Of a stretch of 64,000 nucleotides of DNA, positions 29,178 through 35,680 are shown piece by piece (positions within the stretch are counted from its first letter, which is position 1; each line of letters opens with the position of its first letter). The notes under the pieces were generated by a model. The model worked only from the letters and a program-made list of their open reading frames with translations, had not been told where the DNA came from and did no database searches. Origin of the DNA: Carboxydothermus hydrogenoformans Z-2901. Lineage in GTDB: Bacteria > Bacillota > Z-2901 > Carboxydothermales > Carboxydothermaceae. The stretch covers positions 1,400,001 to 1,464,000 of the forward strand of contig NC_007503.1 in the NCBI RefSeq assembly GCF_000012865.1. Reading direction: 5' to 3'. The translations under genes and the position numbers were made by a program.

Positions 29178-29210
29178 AAAAAACCAGCACCAAACTGAGT
29201 GCTGGTTTTA
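29178..29210 (-). terminator. Attenuator terminator of the aro-trp operon
   Basis: The minus strand has AAACCAGCAC / GTGCTGGTTT as a 10-bp perfect stem with an 8-nt loop, followed by TTTTTTGTTT, 40 bp before the aroF start. A CTCAG in its 5' arm and loop (29195-29199) can pair with the CTGAG units of the upstream triplet array, giving a candidate antiterminator. Confidence 0.9.
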
Positions 29211-29212
29211 CT

Positions 29213-29276
29213 CTAATCCCGTACTAACCCGCCCTCAGCTCAGCTCCTCTAAACTCAACTCGTCTCAACTCGTCTC
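29213..29276 (-). promoter_or_regulatory. TRAP-binding site: phased (G/T)AG triplet array
   Basis: Minus-strand triplets start every 5 nt: GAG at 29274-29276, 29269, 29264, 29259, 29254, then TAG 29249, GAG 29244, 29239 and 29234. The next slot (29229) reads CGG and the eleventh (29224) is TAG; coordinates are the left ends. Another TAG at 29213-29215 is 1 nt out of phase. Eleven slots match the eleven subunits of the TRAP ring, which binds (G/U)AG repeats in tryptophan excess. The array precedes the attenuator. Confidence 0.93.
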
Positions 29277-29303
29277 TTAGAAATATTTTATTTTTATTGC
29301 AAA

Positions 29304-29333
29304 AGTTTACCTTATAAACTAACCCCAAGTCAA
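29304..29333 (-). promoter_or_regulatory. Promoter of the aro-trp operon
   Basis: TTGACT (29328-29333) and TAAACT (29304-29309) are 18 bp apart on the minus strand. Transcription would start near 29297, about 20 nt before the first triplet of the array. Confidence 0.65.
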
Positions 29334-29349
29334 TAATTTTTTTCTTTTT

Positions 29350-30177
29350 TTACCCTTCCCGGTAACCCTCACATTTTGTACATATCTCAACCCTCTCCTC
29401 AAAAATATCTTTAATTGGTTTAAGATCAAAATTTATCGAGTCATCATGCCGGTGAATAATAATTTTTTCTGGAGCTAAAGATATTAATGCGCTAATTAAG
29501 ATATCTTCAAGAAATAACCTCTGTCTTTGGGTTAATAAATTTTCAATAAACTTGTCCTCAACTTTCCTTTGGTGTTCATCGACTAATACTAAATATCCAT
29601 TGACCCAAAAAACCTGAACCATTCTTACTTTAACCGGCTGAATTTCAAGAAAACACTTTACTACCTTTATAAACTCCTGATATTCTTTTTCCAAAATTTG
29701 TTCTTCCACCGCCAGGTCAAGGGAATGATAAATTTCACTTACCTCTTTTTGCAAACGAAAAAGAATAAAGCCATCAAGATTAATCAGGGAATTTTCCAGC
29801 AAAAACTCATAAATCTTTTTTCCGATTTCTCTCTCGCGGTCCATTGTTAATATTTTTACAGCGTTATTTTTTATTCTTTCTAACTCCTCCCTTTTAAAGT
29901 AAGGATATTCAAAGGCGGCAATTTTTGAAATTAAATCTTTCTCCCAAAAATCAACATAAATCTTTGCCAAAATCGAGCTCACTTTTGTCAAAAAACAGTC
30001 GTTTGTAGAAGATAATAAATTTGTCTTAATAATATTTAAAGCCAGGAATTTATACTTCCCGGCTTGATATTTGTCCAAGTTTAATAAACCATTTTTGATT
30101 TGCTCGGCTAATCCAATCTTTAGGAGCGCTTCTATTTCCTCACCATAACGACTTGTAGCAATTATAATTTGGTTCAT
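29350..30177 (-). CDS. ytxC: YtxC-like putative sporulation protein
   Basis: The 275-residue protein lacks membrane segments and is mostly helical. It ends with a strand region IIIHRHDDSINF, then IKDIFEERVEICTKCEGYREG; this C-terminal NIFEGRVxxCxxC pattern is what I recognise from YtxC (Bacillus), encoded next to thrS there. A role in sporulation is only presumed for the family. A GTG at 30186 overlaps the AGAGGTG ribosome site, so ATG 30177 is preferred. The trp operon and the DUF445 gene separate it from thrS here. Confidence 0.62.
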   Translation of the reverse strand: MNQIIIATSRYGEEIEALLKIGLAEQIKNGLLNLDKYQAGKYKFLALNIIKTNLLSSTNDCFLTKVSSILAKIYVDFWEKDLISKIAAFEYPYFKREELERIKNNAVKILTMDREREIGKKIYEFLLENSLINLDGFILFRLQKEVSEIYHSLDLAVEEQILEKEYQEFIKVVKCFLEIQPVKVRMVQVFWVNGYLVLVDEHQRKVEDKFIENLLTQRQRLFLEDILISALISLAPEKIIIHRHDDSINFDLKPIKDIFEERVEICTKCEGYREG

Positions 30178-30298
30178 TAAAATCACCTCTTCTACTGGTA
30201 TTATATGAGTTTAAAAATAAGCGTATACACTAAAAAAATGGCTAAAAAGCTATAAAAAAACAAAAAAACCGGCAAATGCCGGTTGCCGTCCTTTATTC

Positions 30299-30373
30299 TG
30301 GTGGGCGGGACAGGGATCGAACCTGTGACCTTCTGCGCGTCAAGCAGACGTTCTCCCACTGAACTACCCGCCC
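30299..30373 (-). tRNA. tRNA-Val (GAC)
   Basis: The minus strand folds as a 75-nt cloverleaf with CCA encoded. The acceptor stem is GGGCGGG / CCCGCCC, the T arm contains GGTTCGATCC, and the anticodon arm is TCTGC-TTGACGC-GCAGA, with anticodon GAC for Val codon GUC. It stands alone between the ytxC-like gene and pdaB. Confidence 0.95.
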
Positions 30374-30488
30374 GTCTGCTCTTTTATTATTACTTATTTT
30401 ATAAATAAAGTCAAGTAGGAAAATAAATCATAATTTTAACTTTTAGTACATAAGTTTTATACAAAACCCACCGAAAGGAGAATTTTAG

Positions 30489-31235
30489 ATGAAAGTTTTT
30501 TTCTTTAATTACAAAAACCTCTGGCAATATACCCTTATCCTCATTTTTGCCATCTTAATTGGATTGGTATTTTACCATTATTTAACCGAACCGGTAATAA
30601 AACCGCAAATTATCGATTTTTACCCGGTATACAAAGTGGAAACCAGTAAAAAAGTTGTAGCCCTAACCTTTGATTTGAGCTGGGGAACAAAAACTTATAA
30701 ACCAATTCTCAATACTCTAAAAAAAGAAAATATTAAAGCAACCTTTTTTCTTTCCGGCCCCTGGGCCAAACAACATCCGGAAATAGTTCGGGAAATTGTC
30801 AAGGACGGCCATGAAATCGGTAGCCACGGACACCGTCATGTAAATTACACCGGGTTAAGTCCCGAGGAGATTAAAAAAGAAGTGGTCCTGGCTCATGAAG
30901 CCATAAAAGAAGCAAGTAATAAGACTCCAACAATCATCCGCCTACCTAACGGAGATTATAACAAAACTGTTATCAAAACCTTAAGAGAAATAGGTTATAC
31001 TGCCATTCAATGGAGCGTAGATTCTTTAGATTGGAAAAATCCCGGAGAAGAGATAATTTTAAAACGCGTTTTAGACAGTATTCACCCCGGAGCTATAATT
31101 TTAATGCATGCCAGTGATACCTGTAAACAAACCGGTCAGGTATTGCCAGAAATTATAAAAGAATTAAAAAAACAAGGCTATACTTTCATTACCATTTCCC
31201 GGTTGCTCACCCTTGGTCCCGCTGCAATTCAGTAA
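30489..31235 (+). CDS. pdaB: PdaB-like polysaccharide deacetylase
   Basis: An N-terminal membrane anchor (about residues 13-32) is followed by a NodB carbohydrate esterase 4 domain. Motif 1 reads ALTFDLSWGTKT; the usual second Asp of TFDD is changed to Leu, as in the PdaB subgroup of spore cortex proteins. Motif 2 is GSHGHRHVNYT with the metal His residues. Further motifs are RLPNGDYN and ILMHAS. PdaB helps maintain the spore cortex peptidoglycan. AAAGGAG precedes the ATG. Its 3' end overlaps the convergent MATE gene by 29 nt. Confidence 0.85.
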   Translation: MKVFFFNYKNLWQYTLILIFAILIGLVFYHYLTEPVIKPQIIDFYPVYKVETSKKVVALTFDLSWGTKTYKPILNTLKKENIKATFFLSGPWAKQHPEIVREIVKDGHEIGSHGHRHVNYTGLSPEEIKKEVVLAHEAIKEASNKTPTIIRLPNGDYNKTVIKTLREIGYTAIQWSVDSLDWKNPGEEIILKRVLDSIHPGAIILMHASDTCKQTGQVLPEIIKELKKQGYTFITISRLLTLGPAAIQ

Positions 31236-32535
31236 CCGACCACCAATGGCCTTTCTGAAAAAGGTAAAGATAGATTGACATCAAGATGCTCCATTGAAGC
31301 ACGCTAACCATCCAGGCATAGGAAACATCGTATTTATTTAAAACGAACAAATACCAAAATAACGGAAGTCTAAAAAGCCACATCCCCGCGGTGGTAAGGT
31401 AAAAAGGTATTTTTGTGTTACCAACTCCCCGATACACCGACCCAAGCACCATTTCAATTCCGGTAGGAATCTGTTCAAAAGCACCAATCTTAAGGCATAC
31501 TTTTATTTTTTCAAGCACATCAACGTCTTTGGTAAACAACAACCCCAATTGCTGGGGAAGGAAAAAAAAGATTATTCCCATTAAACCCATCCCCAAAATT
31601 GTTAAATTTAGCGTTTTTTCAATGTAGCTTTTTGCCTTTTGATAATTCCCTTCACCGTAAAATCTCGCAGCAAAAGAATAGGCAGCAATTGCCAGGCCGT
31701 AACCGGGCATATAAGCAAGGGACTCAATGTAAATGGCAATCTCGTTTGCCGCAAAACTAACTGCTCCAAGCTTAACCAGAATAAAACTTACCACCACCCG
31801 CCCTAACGAAAAACTGCCTTCTTCTAAAGCCGCAGGAATACTAATTTGTATAATCTTCTTTAAATATACTCTTATTTCAAGCCATTGAAATTTTAAACTT
31901 AATTTTTTTTCAATTAATCCAATGTAACCCAAAGCGATAATCGACCCCAAAGTTAGAGAAATTCCAGAAGCTAATGCAGCTCCTCCCGGCCCCAGTTTCG
32001 GGAAACCAAGCTTTCCAAATATTAAAACATAATCTAAAAAAATATTTAAACAATTAATAACAACAGCTGTATAAAGGGGAACCCTGGTTTGGCCTATAGC
32101 CCGCAGTAAACCATTTCCAACAAAAACCAGAAGAGCAAAAACAGCAAACTTTCCTATTGTTTTTAAATAACTTATAGTTACCAGGGCAACATTTTTATCG
32201 ATTTTAAGGGCAGGCAAGATTATCTCTACTATGTACGGTAAGAAAAATAACAAAAACCCGGCAAAAAAAGCCAAAAGCAACGAGTAAGAAAAAAACTTTT
32301 TTACCTCTTCCTTTTTTTTTGCCCCCAATGCCTGAGCAGCCAAAGCTCCACCACCGGTACCAATTGCTGCAAAGACAAAAAATGTACTAAAAATTATCTG
32401 CGCGCCAAGACTAACACCTGCTACTGCAGTTGCCCCAAGCCTTCCAACCATCGCTGTATCAACTATACCTACAACCATGTGTAAAATCATTTCCAGAACC
32501 GCTGGTAAAGCTACTTTAATAATCTCAAAATACAC
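31207..32535 (-). CDS. MATE family multidrug/sodium antiporter
   Basis: Twelve membrane segments form two similar halves: VALPAVLEMILHMVVGIVDT near the N-terminus and ISIPAALEEGSFSLGRVVVS near residue 245. MATE proteins export cationic drugs using Na+ or H+ gradients. The frame opens further upstream, but GTG 32535 has GGAGGGAGGG just in front and gives 442 residues, a normal length. The substrate is unknown. Confidence 0.88.
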   Translation of the reverse strand: MYFEIIKVALPAVLEMILHMVVGIVDTAMVGRLGATAVAGVSLGAQIIFSTFFVFAAIGTGGGALAAQALGAKKKEEVKKFFSYSLLLAFFAGFLLFFLPYIVEIILPALKIDKNVALVTISYLKTIGKFAVFALLVFVGNGLLRAIGQTRVPLYTAVVINCLNIFLDYVLIFGKLGFPKLGPGGAALASGISLTLGSIIALGYIGLIEKKLSLKFQWLEIRVYLKKIIQISIPAALEEGSFSLGRVVVSFILVKLGAVSFAANEIAIYIESLAYMPGYGLAIAAYSFAARFYGEGNYQKAKSYIEKTLNLTILGMGLMGIIFFFLPQQLGLLFTKDVDVLEKIKVCLKIGAFEQIPTGIEMVLGSVYRGVGNTKIPFYLTTAGMWLFRLPLFWYLFVLNKYDVSYAWMVSVLQWSILMSIYLYLFQKGHWWSVTELQRDQG

Positions 32536-32599
32536 TTCCCTCCCTCCTTTCTCTTTAGCCACCTTTTTCGATTTTACCATATAAAGGGTGGTAAATAAA

Positions 32600-32630
32600 A
32601 GAAAAACCCGGGCCACTTTACACCCGGGCT
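32600..32630 (-). terminator. Terminator after the spore lipoprotein gene
   Basis: On the minus strand AGCCCGGG / CCCGGGTT forms an 8-bp stem with loop TGTAAAGTGG, followed by TTTTTCTTTT. It overlaps the stop codon of the lipoprotein gene. Confidence 0.85.
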
Positions 32631-33096
32631 ACTTACTTTTAGGGACCATCCGTCTTTTTATTTCATCCAGCTCCCGCATTAAGGACGATAACGGCCTTCC
32701 TTTAGCCAAACCCTCGGCCACATGGCGAATTCTTGTTACTGTATCGGCATCAGTAGTAACATAAACCCTTTTTAAGCGTGGCTCCGCTGATTTAACACGG
32801 TTAGCTGCTTCTTCTTTAATTTTATCAGTTTCGCTTTTTTCCACTCCCGCCACCAAATCCAGTCCCACATACGCTGTACTGCCGGTTATTACCGCGGTAG
32901 CCTTTTTCACTTTTTCTGTTTTTGCTGCTTCCCGAGCAATTTTCTTTGCAATTTTGTTTAACTCCGTTTGATTAGTGGGTAGAGTAGTGGGTGAACCTCC
33001 CGGAGGAACTGTTGGCGCCGGCTTTCGCGCTGGAGTACAAGCCACAGCAGCAAAGAACAAAGCCAAAAGCAGCAATATATGTAACCCTTTTTTCAT
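32629..33096 (-). CDS. YhcN/YlaJ family sporulation lipoprotein
   Basis: A lipoprotein signal peptide ends in the lipobox AAVAC (Cys20). After a Pro-rich linker the domain has KKATAVITGSTAYVGLDLVA and KRVYVTTDADTVTRIRHVAE, both typical of YhcN/YlaJ proteins found in spore membranes of Firmicutes. At 155 residues it is a usual size. The exact role in germination or spore structure is not established. Its ribosome site GGAGGTGG lies in a hairpin that could block translation. Confidence 0.82.
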   Translation of the reverse strand: MKKGLHILLLLALFFAAVACTPARKPAPTVPPGGSPTTLPTNQTELNKIAKKIAREAAKTEKVKKATAVITGSTAYVGLDLVAGVEKSETDKIKEEAANRVKSAEPRLKRVYVTTDADTVTRIRHVAEGLAKGRPLSSLMRELDEIKRRMVPKSK

Positions 33097-33105
33097 ATAA
33101 CTCCA

Positions 33106-33136
33106 CCTCCGAAAATAGCATAACCATTTCCGGAGG
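33106..33136 (-). other. Hairpin covering the lipoprotein ribosome site
   Basis: On the minus strand CCTCCGGAAA / TTTTCGGAGG can form a 10-bp stem with one wobble pair and an 11-nt loop. Its 3' arm contains part of the GGAGG ribosome site of the downstream lipoprotein gene. It also lies just past the ilvN stop. Confidence 0.5.
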
Positions 33137-33152
33137 TTATATGCAAAGCTTT

Positions 33153-33647
33153 TTATAATTCCTTGGCAGGACGCGGTCCTCGGTTCAAGGCTACTTTTCC
33201 GGTGCGAACAATTTCTACAATACCATGATCGGTTAAAACTTCACATAACGCATTAATTTTATCTTCATCACCGGTAAGTTCAATCACCATGGTTTCCCGG
33301 TTTACATCGACAATATTGGCACGAAAGATATTTACAATATTAACAATGTCGGCCCGTTTTTCCGGAAGAGCTCGCACCTTAATTAAAGCTAACTCCCGAG
33401 CAATAGTCTCTTCCATCGGCAGTTCTTTAATCTTAATTACATCAATTAATTTTGATAACTGATTAATTACCTGTTCTAAGACAAGATCATCCCCCTGGAC
33501 AACAATTGTTATCCTTGTAATGTTGGGTTCTTCGGAATATCCTGCCGTTATACTTTCGATGTTAAACATTCTACGACTTAACAAACCCGAAATTCGCGCC
33601 AGTACCCCTGGTTTGTTTAACACCAGGACAGATAAAGTATGCTTCAT
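33153..33647 (-). CDS. ilvN: Acetolactate synthase small (regulatory) subunit
   Basis: This subunit confers branched-chain amino acid feedback on acetolactate synthase. The N-terminal ACT domain shows HTLSVLVLNKPGVLARISGL and SRRMFNIESITAG; the C-terminal domain has ALIKVRALPEKRADIV and VELTGDEDKINAL. At 164 residues it is complete. The catalytic subunit gene, usually directly upstream, is absent: the upstream neighbour is divergent. The partner must be elsewhere in the genome. Confidence 0.95.
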   Translation of the reverse strand: MKHTLSVLVLNKPGVLARISGLLSRRMFNIESITAGYSEEPNITRITIVVQGDDLVLEQVINQLSKLIDVIKIKELPMEETIARELALIKVRALPEKRADIVNIVNIFRANIVDVNRETMVIELTGDEDKINALCEVLTDHGIVEIVRTGKVALNRGPRPAKEL

Positions 33648-33727
33648 ATTATGCCCTCCCCAATCTTTTCATTTTAAAAGTTCTTTGCTAAAATTTTGCT
33701 TGAAGTTTTAATATGGAGAAGAGTAAA

Positions 33728-34387
33728 ATGCAAAAAAAGTGGTTGTATTCTACTGCAATCCTACTAATACTATTTTTAATTCTTTTTATTGCTGTGGCAT
33801 TTAATTTGGGTCATTTTTTTCGACAATTTTCTTCTCCTGCCGAACTTGCTCGCTATTTACGTTCTTTCGGTCTTTTAACAGTATTTATTAGCATTTTACT
33901 CCTCATAATTCAAACCTTGTTTACGCCAGTACCGTTATTTATCTTAGTGGCTGCCAACGGGTTTATTTTCGGTGTTTTGGGTGGAATAATAATTTCACTA
34001 TCTGGGAGCGTTCTGGGTGCAACCATTGCCTTTTTAGCAGCCAGATTTTTAGGAAGAAATTTTCTAAGCCGTTTTTTAAAACCAGAATATTTAGACAAAG
34101 TCCACTCATTTAGCTGCAAGGATGGCCCTAAAGTTGTATTTTTTGCGCGGTTAATTCCCGTATTACCATCAAGTATCGTAAGCTACTTAGCAGGACTTAG
34201 CAACATGCGATTTACCCCATACTTTTTGGCCACTACTTTAGGAAAACTCCCGGAAATTGTAGTGTATTCCCTTCTCGGTCACGGTTTTGGTCATTTAGAC
34301 AATCTGCCAGCTCAACTTTTTCTGGCAATCCTCATAACACTTATCGCCTACTTTTTTTACCGCTGGCACAAGAAAACCGGTATTTAA
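33728..34387 (+). CDS. TVP38/TMEM64 (VTT domain) membrane protein
   Basis: The protein has five to six membrane segments. The diagnostic VTT/SNARE-associated core includes PVPLFILVAANGFIFGVLGG, SGSVLGATIAFLAARFLGR and FFARLIPVLPSSIVSYLAGL. Relatives are linked to lipid scrambling or membrane transport, but the bacterial role is unclear. ATG 33728 with GGAGAAGAG upstream is preferred to ATG 33713. It diverges from ilvN. Confidence 0.85.
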   Translation: MQKKWLYSTAILLILFLILFIAVAFNLGHFFRQFSSPAELARYLRSFGLLTVFISILLLIIQTLFTPVPLFILVAANGFIFGVLGGIIISLSGSVLGATIAFLAARFLGRNFLSRFLKPEYLDKVHSFSCKDGPKVVFFARLIPVLPSSIVSYLAGLSNMRFTPYFLATTLGKLPEIVVYSLLGHGFGHLDNLPAQLFLAILITLIAYFFYRWHKKTGI

Positions 34388-34395
34388 CAATATTT

Positions 34396-34427
34396 AAAAA
34401 AAAATCGCTCACACGAGCGATTTTTTT
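34396..34427. terminator. Bidirectional terminator
   Basis: AAAATCGCTC / GAGCGATTTT forms a stem with an ACAC loop flanked by an A run and a T run. It ends both the VTT gene on the plus strand and the DUF1858 gene on the minus strand. Confidence 0.92.
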
Positions 34428-34635
34428 ATGATTGTGCTTGTTCTGCCACTACTTTATTTAAATCAGCAATTAACTCATCAATATTAATCCCGTGAGCTCG
34501 AGCTCCCTGTTCAATATTTTCAAATTGGGCCGCAGCACACCCGAGGCACCCCATACCGTGCTTATAAAAAATTGGGATAGTTTTGGGATATTTTGTGACT
34601 ACTTCTGTAATGGTCATTTCTTTTGTAATGGTCAT
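34426..34635 (-). CDS. DUF1858 domain protein
   Basis: The 69-residue protein begins MTITKEMTITEVVTKYPKTI and contains the redox-type pair GMGCLGCAAAQ, as in DUF1858 proteins sometimes associated with hybrid-cluster proteins. The two Cys residues may form a disulfide or bind a metal. The function is unknown. GGAGGTG precedes the ATG. It lies 30 bp downstream of the metallo-hydrolase gene, likely in the same transcript. Confidence 0.88.
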   Translation of the reverse strand: MTITKEMTITEVVTKYPKTIPIFYKHGMGCLGCAAAQFENIEQGARAHGINIDELIADLNKVVAEQAQS

Positions 34636-34665
34636 AAGCTACACCTCCATTTCTTACTCCTTATT

Positions 34666-35667
34666 TTAAAATTCTTCCTCCGGTTTGTAAAGATAAAAGT
34701 ACTTTTCATTTAACAGTTTTTTACCTTCTAAAATTTTGTCTGAGCTCACAACATATTCTCCATGTTTAACCCCTACAAGTTCTGCTTCCCGGAGAAGGTC
34801 AAGACAACCTAATACTTTGCTTATAACCAGGTAAGTTTGCTCATTGATTTCATCGGGGTAAATTTTCTGCGCAATTTCAAACAAATTTGCCTTCTTTAGC
34901 TCTTTAACTTTCTCATAAACCTCAAAGGTTTTCTGGAAGTAATGGATTTTTATTTTATCTATTACCTCTTGTAAATTAGAAAATTTATCCTGGTGTGCCG
35001 GAAAAACCATTTTCACCGGAAAATTGTAAACCTCATTTAAACTTTCCAAAAAAAGGGGCAAAGTAGCAATCCTTTGCCCCTCAACCTGGTATATCAGGGG
35101 ATTGGGGAAAATATTTTTTAAGATAAAATCACCGCTGAAGAAATATTTGTTTTTCATTTCATACAATGAAATATGGCCCAGGGAATGTCCAGGAGTATAA
35201 ATAACTTTAAATGCAAACTCTCCCGTCTTTATTGTTTCGCCGGGAAAAAGGGGTATAATGGAAAAATGATTTTGAAAATATTTTGGAGGTATTCTATATT
35301 GGTGCTGAACAACCGCATCAACCAGTTGTTGTGGTAATCCCCAACCATCAACCACTTTTAATACCTTTTCTCTATCCTCATTGAGAAAGTAAATCTCCAG
35401 AGGATGAATACGTACTGGAATATCAAACATCCTTGATATAAAACCTGCCAAGCCAAAATGATCCGGATGAAAATGAGTTACAATTATTTCCGACACGTCC
35501 CGGATTTCATACCCGAAATTTTTTAATTTAGCTTCCAATGCTAAATAAGAATCATCCGTGGGCGCTCCTGTATCAATTAAAACAAGCTTTTCATCTTCGA
35601 CCAAATATACGTTTACATCACCCACTAAATAAGGTGTAGGCAAAGTTATTGTTGAAATCCGGGCCAT
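34666..35667 (-). CDS. Metallo-beta-lactamase fold hydrolase
   Basis: The metal site THFHPDHFGLAG is near residue 66, followed by TPGHSLGHISLY (about 165), SGDFIL and FPAHQDKF, so the dinuclear zinc or iron centre is intact. A C-terminal winged-helix-like part (about 250-333, with LFEIAQKIYPD) resembles that of LACTB2-like hydrolases. The start is ATG 35667 with AAAGAGGTG upstream; the earlier GTG overlaps that site. It lies 13 bp after the Etf oxidoreductase, and may act on an acyl-thioester, but the substrate cannot be inferred. Confidence 0.85.
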   Translation of the reverse strand: MARISTITLPTPYLVGDVNVYLVEDEKLVLIDTGAPTDDSYLALEAKLKNFGYEIRDVSEIIVTHFHPDHFGLAGFISRMFDIPVRIHPLEIYFLNEDREKVLKVVDGWGLPQQLVDAVVQHQYRIPPKYFQNHFSIIPLFPGETIKTGEFAFKVIYTPGHSLGHISLYEMKNKYFFSGDFILKNIFPNPLIYQVEGQRIATLPLFLESLNEVYNFPVKMVFPAHQDKFSNLQEVIDKIKIHYFQKTFEVYEKVKELKKANLFEIAQKIYPDEINEQTYLVISKVLGCLDLLREAELVGVKHGEYVVSSDKILEGKKLLNEKYFYLYKPEEEF

Positions 35668-35680
35668 TACTTTCACCTCT

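Noticed and set aside
29213-29280. CTC/CTCAACT-rich tract as a simple sequence repeat
   Set aside because: On the minus strand the triplets keep an exact 5-nt phase ahead of a terminator and operon start, so a TRAP site explains them better than slippage.
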